A stretch of 64,000 nucleotides of DNA from Flagellimonas profundi (GCF_017313275.1 NZ_JAFLNM010000001.1:1426001-1490000), one strand, 5' to 3'. Positions 9,601-17,974 are shown, counted from the first letter of the stretch. The notes: a model not told the origin generated them from the letters alone. Numbers and translations: made by a program.

Positions 9601-9941
9601 ACCTGATCCACACGTGTCTTTACCCGTACGACGGCCTGGTTGGGGTCGGTACCCGGTTCAAAAATTACACGTAAAGTCCCTTCACCAGCACTGGTGGCAT
9701 CGGAAGCTATGTACCGCATCCCCTGCACCCCATTAATGGAAGTCTCCAATGGAATTAAAGTTGAATTCACCAATACATCGGCACTTGCCCCTGGGTAGGC
9801 GATAAAAATATTTACCGTGGTAGGTGCGATCTGAGGAAACTGCGAAATGGGCAGTTGTTTTATGGCCAACATTCCCGTAAAAACTATTATGACCGAAATC
9901 ACAATGGCCAACACAGGTCTGTGTATAAATTTTTTAAACAT
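6669..9941 (-). CDS. RND (HAE-1/AcrB family) efflux pump, inner membrane subunit
   Basis: Proton-driven multidrug pump of 1090 residues, close to AcrB length. It starts with the canonical MFKKFIHRPVLAIVISVII first membrane helix and shows the twofold RND layout: TM1, large periplasmic loop, TM2-6, TM7, second loop, TM8-12. Proton-relay residues: Lys939 in GLLGKNAVLIVEF matches AcrB Lys940; in TM4 the motif is GIVVDNAIVVVE, so Asp408 is kept but the second Asp (AcrB Asp408) is Asn409. A basic tail (KNGKKNKKGNQDEA) follows the last helix. The gene is 23 bases downstream of the adaptor gene and overlaps the channel gene by 11 bases. Substrate unknown. Confidence 0.95.
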   Translation of the reverse strand: MFKKFIHRPVLAIVISVIIVFTGMLAIKQLPISQFPQIAPTTVNIFIAYPGASADVLVNSTLIPLETSINGVQGMRYIASDATSAGEGTLRVIFEPGTDPNQAVVRVKTRVDQVMPLLPELVQREGVVITPVQPSMLMYVNLYSDAKNNDEKFLYNYAYTKMIPEIQRINGIASAKILGSRKFAMRVWLKPDRMRAYKISAEDVLEAMDEQSILARPGRLGRSSGKKAQSLEYVLVYQNRYNEPQQYKDIIIKANEDGEILKLGDVADVELGSEFFDIYSNLDGKPSASIVLKQTFGSNGSDVIKSVKEKLTELEAEMPPGIDYKISYDVSNFLDASIDQVLHTLRDAFILVAIVVFLFLGDWRSTLIPIIAVPVSLIGAFFVMQLFGLSINLITLFALVLAIGIVVDNAIVVVEAVHVKMEEENLTPYKASYEVLGEIGGAIIAITLVMTSVFIPISFMTGPVGVFYRQFSITMAGSIVISAIVALTLTPVLCAMMLKNTHGKSRRKSPVNRFIDWFNGRFEKLTGRYVGVLNKIVNRRVVTFGLLLAFCAGIFFTNQVLPAGFIPNEDQGMIYAIIQTPPGATLERTNEVARKLQAICEETEGVESVSSLAGYEIMTEGRGSNAGTCLINLKPWSQREHSVHEIMEELEEETKDLGAIIEYFEPPAVPGFGSSGGFAMRLLDKTNSTDYHEFEKINNDFMDALRERKELAGLFTFYAANYPQYELKINNKAAMQKGVSIGKAMENLNILIGSTYEQGFIRFGRFFKVYTQAAPEYRGMPSDLEKLFVKNEEGEMVPYSAFMSMEKRLGPNEVTRYNLYNSAAIRGLPAKGYTSGDAIDAIKEVAEQTLPRGYDIAWEGLSFDEAQRGNESIYIFIVVLIFVYLVLAAQYESFLLPLAVILSLPVGVFGSFFLLKLMGLSNDVYAQIGMIMLVGLLGKNAVLIVEFAVQKHRQGSTILEAAIEGSKQRFRPILMTSFAFIAGLIPLVVATGAGAIGNRTIGGSALGGMLIGTIFGVLLIPGLYYVFAKMADGKSLIKDEHDEPISEEFFRQNDTVFKLRARLRLMNKRLKKITTPKNGKKNKKGNQDEA

Positions 9942-9964
9942 ACTAACTAAGAATTATGGGGTTG

Positions 9965-11047
9965 TTACTCAGTGTACAACTCAAGATTGGACAGTACAGA
10001 TTCCGGTTTCTCAAAATCGAAATGGATTTTTTCACCGCTTTTAACCATACGGATACCCTCCAAGAGCACCTTGTCGTTTAACGAGAGCCCTTTTTCTACC
10101 ACAAATAGATGTGGCAATTCAGCACCTACTTCAATTTCGCGCTGCTGTACGGTATCGTTCTCATCAACAACAAACACGTATTTTTTGTCCAACACCTCAA
10201 AAGTTGCCTTTTGCGGTATAAGCATGGCCTTGTCCAACGGAACTTTCATTAAAATACTTCCTGTTTCCCCATGTCTTAAAATGCCATCAGGATTGGAGAA
10301 GGTGGCCCTAAAGGCTATGTTCCCTGTTTCGTGGTTGAATTCACCTTCAATGGTTTCAACAATACCGGGTTGATCGAACTTTTTATTGTTGGCCATTAAA
10401 AGCTCCACTTCTTGCTTTTCATTCTTTTTGGCACTGGTGATATAATCGAGGTACTCGGCCTCCGGCACATTAAAATAGACCCACATTTTGGAGTTGTCGG
10501 ATAGTGTGGTCAACAGTTCACCTTCATCCAAAAGACTTCCTTCCCTTGCTTCCAAATGATCCATTATCCCATCAAATGGAGCACGGATATCCGTAAACCC
10601 TAAATGGGTCTCTGCCAAACTAACTTCCGCTTTGGCCCTATCGTATTCAGCTTTGGCCATGGCAAGTTCATTGGCAGATACCACATTGCCATCGGCCAAC
10701 AGTTTTGTGTTTTTATATTCTATTTCGGCCACTTCGGCTTCCGCTTTTGCTTTTTGAAGGTCGGCCTGGTATACATTGGGCATAATATGGAACATCTGCT
10801 GCCCCTTGTTTACATGTTGCCCTTCATCCACATAAATATGTTGCAAGTATCCTTTTTCAAGGGCTCTTAGCTCAATGTGTCTAATGGAATGGATTTGACA
10901 TACATAGTCCTTGGTAATTGAAGTATCCTTTTGAATTGGACTTGACACGAGGTATTTGGTTTCTTCCTTGTTTTCGTGTTCCTTGGATTCGCAGCTTGCA
11001 TAGCACATTACTACAAGCAAGCCGATGAAGATGGAAAATCTCCTCAT
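9965..11047 (-). CDS. RND efflux periplasmic adaptor subunit (AcrA/HlyD family lipoprotein)
   Basis: Membrane fusion protein linking the pump to the outer-membrane channel, 360 residues. The N-terminus MRRFSIFIGLLVVMCYASC is a lipoprotein signal. Domain order: beta-barrel/lipoyl half (IELRALEKGYLQHIYVDEGQHVNKGQ), a short coiled-coil hairpin (LQKAKAEAEVAEIEYKNTKLLADGNVVSANELAMAKAEYDRAKAEV region), second lipoyl half (FTDIRAPFDGIMDHL, EGSLLDEGELLTTL) and the membrane-proximal domain. First gene of a three-gene minus-strand operon (adaptor, pump, channel). No TetR or other regulator gene is next to it, unlike many acrAB loci, and I see no clear promoter box. Confidence 0.93.
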   Translation of the reverse strand: MRRFSIFIGLLVVMCYASCESKEHENKEETKYLVSSPIQKDTSITKDYVCQIHSIRHIELRALEKGYLQHIYVDEGQHVNKGQQMFHIMPNVYQADLQKAKAEAEVAEIEYKNTKLLADGNVVSANELAMAKAEYDRAKAEVSLAETHLGFTDIRAPFDGIMDHLEAREGSLLDEGELLTTLSDNSKMWVYFNVPEAEYLDYITSAKKNEKQEVELLMANNKKFDQPGIVETIEGEFNHETGNIAFRATFSNPDGILRHGETGSILMKVPLDKAMLIPQKATFEVLDKKYVFVVDENDTVQQREIEVGAELPHLFVVEKGLSLNDKVLLEGIRMVKSGEKIHFDFEKPESVLSNLELYTE

Positions 11048-11190
11048 AGTTTTACTGTTTAAAAATGGTTTGAATTAATCAAGGGAAGTCCGAATCCACA
11101 TAAAGGGACCTGCCCTTGGCTATTGATTTTTACCCAAAGGGTTGTAGAAAGTTGCAAAGGGGCTATTACCTCTTCGCAAAAAAGAAAATT

Positions 11191-11589
11191 CTAGATTCGG
11201 AATACCTGAAACCTAACATACTTCTTTACAGGAGAAGATAATTTGGGATGGGAAAGCCCAAAATTTGAGTTAGATTCCAAAAAGAGTTGCCCCCAAGAGG
11301 CAATTAAACTGGCAGTAAAAGTGCTGCCATGTTCTATTGAAAAACTGTGTGAAGCCAATTCTTCCTCACGTTCTTCTTGCTCTTCAACATCTATTTCGGC
11401 ACAGTGCCTTTTCTCCAATCCCAATTGGAGCGTGTTGAAGGTCGCTGAGGAATGTTGATCATCTAAGTTTTGAAGATAGCAGGCATCGTTCGCAACTGAA
11501 GTTTCTTGCGAATCCGCATACAAATTGATGAATCCTCCCAACATTAAGATCAGGAAAGGAAACAGATATTTTGAAAAAGCCTTCTTCAT
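11191..11589 (-). CDS. Small exported hypothetical protein with conserved C-terminal motif
   Basis: 132 residues starting at the ATG at 11589 with a signal peptide (MKKAFSKYLFPFLILMLGGFINLYA). A longer in-frame ATG at 11616 is unlikely because a promoter-like TAGTTTTG box lies between the two. The middle is acidic and low in complexity (EEQEEREEELASH); the end, SPVKKYVRFQVFRI, is hydrophobic and basic and resembles the end of the protein at 35635-36012. Located upstream of the efflux operon on the same strand, 143 bases from the adaptor gene. Function unknown; the context hints at envelope stress or efflux. Confidence 0.6.
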   Translation of the reverse strand: MKKAFSKYLFPFLILMLGGFINLYADSQETSVANDACYLQNLDDQHSSATFNTLQLGLEKRHCAEIDVEEQEEREEELASHSFSIEHGSTFTASLIASWGQLFLESNSNFGLSHPKLSSPVKKYVRFQVFRI

Positions 11590-11598
11590 TTCGGGGAA

Positions 11599-11626
11599 CA
11601 AAACTATATCACCCAAATTTCTCCAA
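11599..11626 (-). promoter_or_regulatory. Candidate Bacteroidota promoter (TTG-N17-TAGTTTTG)
   Basis: On the minus strand TTG (11626-11624) is followed after 17 bases by TAGTTTTG (11606-11599), a match to TTG-N17-19-TAnnTTTG. The expected transcription start is only a few bases before the ATG at 11589, so the message would be leaderless or nearly so. Confidence 0.5.
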
Positions 11627-11850
11627 CAAATCGAAGTTGTTAATTATGGTTAAATTTTATTTATTGGCTATTTTTCTTGATGAAAATTTTGTAGACACGG
11701 CGAAAAATTTTGTTTATCATAAAATGAAAATTCAGGAAATGATGGATTTTACCTTGGAAAAGTAACCTCAAATAGAAAATTGAAGCGTCAGACACACCTG
11801 AAACCGTTTATATTTTATCTTCGTTATTCCTGAAAAACAATTGTTCCGCT

Positions 11851-12432
11851 ATGAAAATTCGTTTTTTCATTATTTTTTTGGCTAGCCTTGTTTCTTCAAC
11901 GGCATGTAAAGAGAATAAAAAGGAGGATACCGCCTTGGGAATGGAGACCTTCCGTCCCGTGTCCATTGATGGGAATTACACAATTGATATCCCAAAGTTT
12001 ATGACAGGAACCACAGGTTTGAACGAAGAAGCCTCTTTACAGTTCCAAAGTCTGATCAAAGAAGCCTACCTCTTGGTAATTGACGAGCCCAAAGCTGGTT
12101 TTGAAGAAGTATATCGCGACTTGGGACAGTATGATGATGAACTATCTATAATTCAGAACTACAGGGTCGCAAGATTACAGTTACTATCCCGCGGAGCCAA
12201 AATCAATACTAAATCCCAACCAGAGCCTTTAACAATAAACGGTTTGGATGCTGAAACCATGGAATTGGATGCCTTTATTGATGGCGTACCGAACGAAATC
12301 TCTTATTTTCTGACCTTTATAGAAGGGGATGACAGGGTATATATGGTGATGGGCTGGACCTTGAAAAACAAAAAAGCAGAACATAAAAAAACCTTTAAAA
12401 CGATTGCCGAATCTTTTCAATTGATTGATTAG
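11851..12432 (+). CDS. PsbP/DUF1795-like lipoprotein
   Basis: 193 residues. Signal peptide MKIRFFIIFLASLVSSTAC with a lipobox ending at Cys19, so probably a periplasmic lipoprotein. The mature part follows the PsbP/DUF1795 pattern: an opening strand pair (VSIDGNYTIDIPKFM), a long middle helix and strand region, then NGLDAETMELDAFIDG and a closing YMVMGWTLKNKKAEHKKTFKTIAESF, where the last helix carries the typical 'F..I..SF' end. These proteins are often stress or envelope related in bacteria but have no known enzymatic role. Convergent with carB, 37 bases away, with no clear hairpin between. Confidence 0.65.
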   Translation: MKIRFFIIFLASLVSSTACKENKKEDTALGMETFRPVSIDGNYTIDIPKFMTGTTGLNEEASLQFQSLIKEAYLLVIDEPKAGFEEVYRDLGQYDDELSIIQNYRVARLQLLSRGAKINTKSQPEPLTINGLDAETMELDAFIDGVPNEISYFLTFIEGDDRVYMVMGWTLKNKKAEHKKTFKTIAESFQLID

Positions 12433-12469
12433 AAAATCGCTTTAAAGGTCTGTATGCTATTGATGCAGC

Positions 12470-15322
12470 CTACTTGCTCAAGTACATCTTTCTTCTGGCG
12501 TACAAGTTGTAGAACTCATCATCTTTTAAGCTATCAATGAACAGAATGCTCTCGCCCGTACTCTTCATTTCTGGCCCCAGGTTTTTGTTTACATTAGGGA
12601 ACTTGTTAAAGGAGAACACAGGCTGTTTGATGGCGTATCCATCCAAATGTGGGTTAAAATCAAAATCCTTGATTTTTTTATCGCCCAACATTACTTTGGT
12701 GGCGTAGTTTACATAAGGTTCTTTGTATGCTTTCGCAATAAATGGAACCGTACGCGACGCCCTGGGATTGGCCTCGATAATGTAAACGATGTCATCCTTG
12801 ACCGCAAATTGAATGTTGATCAAACCAACGGTATTGAGTGCCAAAGCAATCTTTTTGGTGTGGTCCTTTATCTGCTGCAATACAAATTCACCTAAGTTAA
12901 ATGGTGGCAAGGTTGCATTGGAGTCACCGGAGTGAATTCCGCAAGGTTCAATGTGTTCCATGATTCCGATAATGTACACATCCTCACCATCACAAATGGC
13001 ATCCGCCTCAGCTTCAATGGCACCATCCAAGTAGTGATCTAAAAGCAACTTGTTGTTCGGTATCTTACGCAGCAAATCCACGACATGGGCTTCCAACTCC
13101 TCTTTGTTGATCACAATTTTCATTCCTTGTCCACCCAACACATAAGATGGTCTTACCAACAATGGGAATTTCAATTCTTCTGCCAAATCCAAAGCTTCAT
13201 CTGCAGTTTCTGCCACACCAAATTTCGGGTAAGGAATATTATTGTCCTTCAACAAGGTTGAGAAACTACCTCTGTCCTCAGCCAAATCAAGCGATTGGAA
13301 GCTAGTCCCAATAATATTTATTCCGTATTTATCCAGTTTTTCAGCCAACTTTAATGCAGTCTGTCCTCCCAACTGCACAATAACCCCCTCTGGTTTTTCG
13401 TGAAGGATAATGTCGTAAATATGCTCCCAGAATACGGGCTCAAAATAAAGTTTGTCCGCTGTATCAAAATCCGTGGAAACGGTTTCCGGGTTACAGTTGA
13501 TCATAATAGTTTCGTAACCGCACTCGGCCGCAGCTAAAACACCGTGTACACAGCAGTAATCAAACTCGATTCCCTGTCCGATCCGGTTAGGACCAGAGCC
13601 CAATACCACAACTTTTTTCTTATCCGTCACCACACTATCGTTGGCGACATAGCGCTCACCATCGGGTGTCTCTATTTCTTCTTCAAAAGTGGAATAGTAG
13701 TACGGAGTTACCGCTTTAAATTCGGCGGCACAAGTATCAACCAACTTATACACTCGGTTGATCTTCAAATCCATACGCTTGCTGTGCACCTCGCTCTCCC
13801 AACAATCCAACATATGGGCGATTTGTCTGTCGGCAAAACCTTTTTGTTTGGCTTCCAACAACAAGGCTTTTGGCAAACTTTCTATGGTGTATTTTGATAT
13901 TTCCATCTCCAAGAAGTGCAGTTCCTCGTATTGTTTTAGGAACCACATATCTATCTTGGTGATTTCGTGGATGCGTTTTAATGGAATTCCAAGTTGTATG
14001 GCATCGTAGATAACGAATACCCTGTCCCAACTTGGCACCCTTAATTTTTCCATGATGGTCTCATAATCCTTGTAACCCTTACCATCGGCACCCAGTCCAT
14101 TCCGTTTGATTTCAAGGGATTGTGTGGCTTTGTGTAAGGCCTCTTGGAACGACCTTCCAATACCCATTACTTCTCCTACGGACTTCATCTGAAGACCAAG
14201 GGTTCTGTCAGAACCTTCGAACTTATCAAAGTTCCAACGTGGTATTTTTACGATAACGTAGTCCAAAGTAGGCTCAAACAGGGCTGATGTGGACTTGGTA
14301 ATCTGGTTGTCCAACTCGTCCAAGGTATAACCAATCGCCAATTTGGCCGCTATTTTTGCAATCGGATATCCGGTAGCTTTGGAGGCCAATGCAGAGGATC
14401 GGGAAACCCTGGGGTTGATTTCGATGGCGATAATATCTTCTTTTTCGTCCGGGCTTACGGCAAACTGTACGTTACATCCACCTGCGAAGTCCCCTATACT
14501 ACGCATCATATGGATGGCCATATCCCTCATTCTTTGGAACGTCCTGTCGGACAAGGTCATTGCCGGTGCAACGGTGATGGAATCCCCTGTGTGGATTCCC
14601 ATAGGGTCCATGTTCTCTATGGTACAAATGATCACCACATTGTCGTTCTTGTCACGTAACAACTCCAACTCATATTCCTTCCAGCCCATCAAGGCCTTGT
14701 CAATCATTACCTCGTGGATGGGAGAAACCTCCAAACCGTGGCTCAACATATCATCAAACTCTGCCGGGTCATGTACAATGGCCGCTCCTGCCCCACCCAG
14801 TGTAAAGGAAGCCCTGATCACCAATGGAAACCCAAACTCCTGGGCAATTTCCTTTCCTTTTAAGAAGGATGTCGCAGAAGCCTGTGGTGGCATTCCTATT
14901 CCTATTTTGAGCATTAACTCCCTAAACTTCTCGCGGTCTTCTGTAATGTTGATGGCGTCGATGTCCACCCCTATGATCTCCACTCCAAAATCTTCCCAGA
15001 TGCCTTTGTCGTCAGCTTCGATACAAAGGTTCAATGCTGTTTGTCCACCCATGGTTGGCAATACTGCATCAATATTTGGGTGTTTTTGTAGTATTTCTAC
15101 AATCGACTTGGTTGTCAACGGTTTTAGATAAACATGGTCTGCCATGGCAGGGTCCGTCATAATTGTAGCGGGGTTACTGTTTATCAAAATGGTTTCGATA
15201 CCATCTTCCCGGAGGGAGCGAAGCGCTTGGGAACCAGAATAATCGAACTCACATGCCTGGCCGATGATGATCGGACCAGAACCAATAATCAAAATGGAAT
15301 TTAAATCTTTTCTTTTGGGCAT
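12470..15322 (-). CDS. carB: Carbamoyl-phosphate synthase large subunit, without C-terminal regulatory domain
   Basis: Makes carbamoyl phosphate from ammonia (supplied by CarA from glutamine), bicarbonate and two ATP, for pyrimidines and arginine. 950 residues against about 1073 in E. coli. Both ATP-grasp halves are complete: the first opens with MPKRKDLNSILIIGSGPIII and includes QTALNLCIE, SFTLGGAGAAIV and EINPRVSRSSALASKATG; the second opens at KKVVVLGSGPNRIGQGIEF and includes RPSYVLGGQGM and IEANPRASRTVPFIAK. The protein stops after STGESILFIDSLKDDEF, where E. coli CarB continues into the MGS-like domain that binds UMP and ornithine. carA is not adjacent. The gene starts 42 bases downstream of the rpmH terminator. 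Confidence 0.97.
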   Translation of the reverse strand: MPKRKDLNSILIIGSGPIIIGQACEFDYSGSQALRSLREDGIETILINSNPATIMTDPAMADHVYLKPLTTKSIVEILQKHPNIDAVLPTMGGQTALNLCIEADDKGIWEDFGVEIIGVDIDAINITEDREKFRELMLKIGIGMPPQASATSFLKGKEIAQEFGFPLVIRASFTLGGAGAAIVHDPAEFDDMLSHGLEVSPIHEVMIDKALMGWKEYELELLRDKNDNVVIICTIENMDPMGIHTGDSITVAPAMTLSDRTFQRMRDMAIHMMRSIGDFAGGCNVQFAVSPDEKEDIIAIEINPRVSRSSALASKATGYPIAKIAAKLAIGYTLDELDNQITKSTSALFEPTLDYVIVKIPRWNFDKFEGSDRTLGLQMKSVGEVMGIGRSFQEALHKATQSLEIKRNGLGADGKGYKDYETIMEKLRVPSWDRVFVIYDAIQLGIPLKRIHEITKIDMWFLKQYEELHFLEMEISKYTIESLPKALLLEAKQKGFADRQIAHMLDCWESEVHSKRMDLKINRVYKLVDTCAAEFKAVTPYYYSTFEEEIETPDGERYVANDSVVTDKKKVVVLGSGPNRIGQGIEFDYCCVHGVLAAAECGYETIMINCNPETVSTDFDTADKLYFEPVFWEHIYDIILHEKPEGVIVQLGGQTALKLAEKLDKYGINIIGTSFQSLDLAEDRGSFSTLLKDNNIPYPKFGVAETADEALDLAEELKFPLLVRPSYVLGGQGMKIVINKEELEAHVVDLLRKIPNNKLLLDHYLDGAIEAEADAICDGEDVYIIGIMEHIEPCGIHSGDSNATLPPFNLGEFVLQQIKDHTKKIALALNTVGLINIQFAVKDDIVYIIEANPRASRTVPFIAKAYKEPYVNYATKVMLGDKKIKDFDFNPHLDGYAIKQPVFSFNKFPNVNKNLGPEMKSTGESILFIDSLKDDEFYNLYARRKMYLSK

Positions 15323-15364
15323 TTTCTATAGGGGTTTCTCGGTTATCTCCTTATATGTCAAAAA

Positions 15365-15393
15365 AAAGGTGTTACTGGAAAAGTAACACCTTT
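15365..15393 (-). terminator. Terminator of rpmH
   Basis: Perfect 12-bp stem AAAGGTGTTACT / AGTAACACCTTT with loop GGAAA; on the minus strand it is followed by a run of T. It lies between rpmH and carB, so most rpmH transcripts should end before carB. Confidence 0.85.
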
Positions 15394-15416
15394 AATTTAA
15401 ATAATAAATACTATCA

Positions 15417-15575
15417 TTATTTTTTATGTCTTGGCTCAGAGGAAACAGTTAATCTTTTTCTTCCTTTGGCTCTTCTTCTCGCAAGAACTTTTCTACCATT
15501 GGCAGTCGCCATGCGCTCCCTAAAACCATGCTTGTTTCTTCTCTTCCTTTTGGATGGTTGATACGTTCTTTTCAT
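15417..15575 (-). CDS. rpmH: 50S ribosomal protein L34
   Basis: A 52-residue, strongly basic ribosomal protein of the large subunit. The sequence opens [20 protein letters not shown] and continues with [20 protein letters not shown], both hallmark L34 stretches; the tail [11 protein letters not shown] is a few residues longer than in E. coli, as usual for Bacteroidota. Start ATG at 15575, stop TAA at 15417. A consensus promoter (15638-15667) and its own terminator (15365-15393) make it a single-gene unit placed in front of carB, away from any dnaA or rnpA gene in this window. Confidence 0.97.
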   Translation of the reverse strand: MKRTYQPSKRKRRNKHGFRERMATANGRKVLARRRAKGRKRLTVSSEPRHKK

Positions 15576-15637
15576 TTCCGAACTGTTTTATGGATTTTGT
15601 TGATGGGAAATTAAACTTCCCTAAAAAATTCTGGGCG

Positions 15638-15667
15638 CAAATATACGAAGACTTTTTACTTTGGCAA
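15638..15667 (-). promoter_or_regulatory. rpmH promoter (TTG-N19-TATATTTG)
   Basis: Minus-strand TTG at 15667-15665, a 19-base spacer and TATATTTG at 15645-15638: an exact match to the Flavobacteriia vegetative promoter. The 5' leader would be roughly 55 bases. Confidence 0.75.
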
Positions 15668-15700
15668 GCCCAAACTTAAAATATTTAATTAACTTTTTAG

Positions 15701-15708
15701 TACTTTTG
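15701..15708 (+). promoter_or_regulatory. Candidate -7 box TACTTTTG for the TPR membrane protein gene
   Basis: TACTTTTG matches TAnnTTTG and lies 37 bases before the ATG at 15745. No good TTG is found 17-19 bases upstream, so this is a half match. It stands back to back with the rpmH promoter. Confidence 0.4.
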
Positions 15709-15744
15709 CCAGCGCTAAACTAAAGGTAAAAATCACTAGACAAT

Positions 15745-16260
15745 ATGTTCAATAAAAATATCAAGCTCGTTATTGCAGTTCTTATCATTGCTTATGCCGT
15801 TTACCAATTTGTAGAAGGCAACATAGGCAACGGAATCGCATTGATCTTGCTCTCCCTCGTTTTCATTTTTCTATACTTTAGGAATGAGTTTATCCTTTTG
15901 GCATTTCTTAAAATGAGAAAGCAGGATCTGGAAGGAGTGCAGGCTTGGCTTGATAAAATAAAGAACCCGGAGTCCGCTTTGATCAAAAAACAAGTGGGAT
16001 ACTATAACTATTTACACGGTATCATCTACTCACAGAAAAACCTGACACAGGCCGAAAAATTCTTTAAAAAGGCCTTAAAATATGGCTTGACCATGGATTA
16101 TGATGTGGCCATGGCCAAATTGAGCCTGGCGGGCATCGCTATGCAAAAGCGTAGAAAGCGTGAAGCGACCCAATTGTTGAAGGAGGCCAAGAAACTGGAT
16201 AAGAACAACATGCTTACCGACCAGATCAAGATGATGCAGCAGCAGATGAAGAAGATTTGA
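15745..16260 (+). CDS. Membrane protein with TPR-like C-terminal domain
   Basis: 171 residues. The first 55 residues hold two membrane helices (IKLVIAVLIIAYAVYQFVEG and GIALILLSLVFIFLYF). The rest is soluble and helical, with TPR-like pairs: YYNYLHGIIYSQKNLTQAEKFFKKALKYG and MAKLSLAGIAMQKRRKREATQLLKEAKKLD, ending in a basic, Met/Gln-rich helix. TPR modules bind peptides or proteins; the membrane anchor places it on the cytoplasmic side. Stands alone, divergent from rpmH. Function unknown. Confidence 0.7.
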   Translation: MFNKNIKLVIAVLIIAYAVYQFVEGNIGNGIALILLSLVFIFLYFRNEFILLAFLKMRKQDLEGVQAWLDKIKNPESALIKKQVGYYNYLHGIIYSQKNLTQAEKFFKKALKYGLTMDYDVAMAKLSLAGIAMQKRRKREATQLLKEAKKLDKNNMLTDQIKMMQQQMKKI

Positions 16261-16489
16261 TCATTCTTCACTCCTTGTAACTCACTTTTCTTTGTAATTG
16301 ATCTAAGTCCCCATCCCTAATCACCCCATTGGTCAATTATTGGAAGGAATATAGCCAGAAAAAAACTAACTTCACTTAGCTGACCAATCTGGTTCGGCAT
16401 CGTTCGCTATAAAATTTCCATAAATCATCAAGCGAAACAAAAAAGCTTCTTCATTTTTCATTAAGAATATTATAGAACCTCAATTGGTC

Positions 16490-17974
16490 TTATAAACACA
16501 TCATATAAGCTGTAATGGCATCTTTCTCCTCTTTGGTCAAGCCCAACTCGAGTACTATGTTGAAAAACTCGGTGGCATCGTCCAAAGTAGGCAATCTATC
16601 ATCATGAAGATAAGGTGGCGAATCTTTAATCCCTCTCAAAGGAAAGGTTTTAATCGGTCCTTCTGGCCGACCTTTATAAAAACGCTCTACCTTTAAATCG
16701 TGCATATAATCATCAACAAAAGCGGGACCATAATGGCATTGAACACATTTGGCCTTCCCACGGAACAACTCTTGCCCCAACAGTTCTTGTTTGGTGGATT
16801 TTTCTGGAATCAAGTTCCCCATACCGTCAAGTTTAGGAGCCGGTGGAAAATCAAGGATAGAATTAAAATCCCCCATACGATTGGTAACTTCTCGCTTTTG
16901 ACTGCGCGGACCAATATGCTGCTGCATGCCTGGATCACCATCAAAATATTCCTCAACCTCCGCAAAGTGGTCCATACTGCGAATAGATCTTTTAGAGGAT
17001 AACTGCATTAAATTGTAATTTCCGCGCATGGTCGGGGTTCCCACTCTTAATCTCGCCAAGTTCGGACGACTGTCCGGACCTAGTTCAAAAGCACCATTGG
17101 TATGCCCGTTCACGTGACACGAGAAACAGGATACCCCTGCACTGGGAGCCTCAGTTACCCTATGTGTCGTATGGTTGAACCATGTGGTTGGAGATGGACG
17201 CAACAATTCCTTTAATCCCTCCATTTGTTCTGGAGTGAGAAGACCATTGAAAATCTCATAATAATTGGCAATGGTTACCTCCCTGCCCTTGGTAACATCG
17301 CCCAACTCCCTGTGTGTTGTCAAAAACATTGGGGGCGGAAACTCGGGAAGGTATTCCACTGGGAAATCATGGTCCATATCGATTCTTACATGCTCTGGAT
17401 GGGCCTCGTTCCAATTGTCTGGAAATACCATATGGGCGGTGGACGCCAGCGGATGGGCCAAAGGTTTAAAAGGGAACAAATCCCTTTCCCTTATCTCCCG
17501 GGCCGTAAGTTCGGACAGTTCCTCAAAGGACTTAACTCCCTTAGGTAACCTGGCAATTGGGCCTTTCATGATCGGATTTCTTCCACCCGACATGAATTTG
17601 CCCTCATGTACCTCACCGTTGAAATCGTAACGTGAGTCCATGTATTCCCTCACATCTGCCATAAGTTCCGGCTTCTGTTTTTTATTGAAGGCCAACCACT
17701 CTTCCCACGACATGCGTAAATCAGGGGTTGTGAAGGATGTTTTTCCCTTGCCACCGTATCGCCAAAGATCAAATGGGGTACGCTCTCCTTTTTTTACATC
17801 AGGAAATGGCAATAGTGAATCAACATGGCTTGGACCTAGTTCATAATCCGGTTCTACATAATCCGAAATCACCACTCCGGGGGATTGTAGCAAGTGCAAC
17901 TGGTTATTTACTACCTGAAAACCAACCAAAAGCAGCCCTGCAACAAGACAAATGGCAATAATTCTTTTCTTCAT
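16490..17974 (-). CDS. Di-heme cytochrome c peroxidase-like protein
   Basis: 494 residues, exported through an N-terminal signal or anchor (MKKRIIAICLVAGLLLVGFQ). Two c-type heme sites are visible: CFSCH (Cys283, Cys286, His287) and CVQCH (Cys410, Cys413, His414). The spacing and the following text (LFRGKAKCVQCHYGPAF, FPLRGIKDSPPYLHDDRLPTLDDA) match the cytochrome c peroxidase/MauG-related superfamily; the C-terminal PYLHDGR-like motif is typical there. The N-terminal 250 residues are unlike classic CcpA peroxidases, so the substrate may not be hydrogen peroxide. No redox partner gene is adjacent. Convergent with the TPR membrane protein gene across a 229-base gap that shows no gene. Confidence 0.8.
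   Translation of the reverse strand: MKKRIIAICLVAGLLLVGFQVVNNQLHLLQSPGVVISDYVEPDYELGPSHVDSLLPFPDVKKGERTPFDLWRYGGKGKTSFTTPDLRMSWEEWLAFNKKQKPELMADVREYMDSRYDFNGEVHEGKFMSGGRNPIMKGPIARLPKGVKSFEELSELTAREIRERDLFPFKPLAHPLASTAHMVFPDNWNEAHPEHVRIDMDHDFPVEYLPEFPPPMFLTTHRELGDVTKGREVTIANYYEIFNGLLTPEQMEGLKELLRPSPTTWFNHTTHRVTEAPSAGVSCFSCHVNGHTNGAFELGPDSRPNLARLRVGTPTMRGNYNLMQLSSKRSIRSMDHFAEVEEYFDGDPGMQQHIGPRSQKREVTNRMGDFNSILDFPPAPKLDGMGNLIPEKSTKQELLGQELFRGKAKCVQCHYGPAFVDDYMHDLKVERFYKGRPEGPIKTFPLRGIKDSPPYLHDDRLPTLDDATEFFNIVLELGLTKEEKDAITAYMMCL

Noticed and set aside
11571..11765. 64-codon plus-strand frame overlapping the start of the small exported protein
   Set aside because: No signal peptide, family or ribosome site, and overlaps a promoter-like sequence of the opposite gene.
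14343..15131. 262-codon open frame on the plus strand
   Set aside because: It is antisense to carB, has no recognisable domain and follows the codon structure of the real gene.
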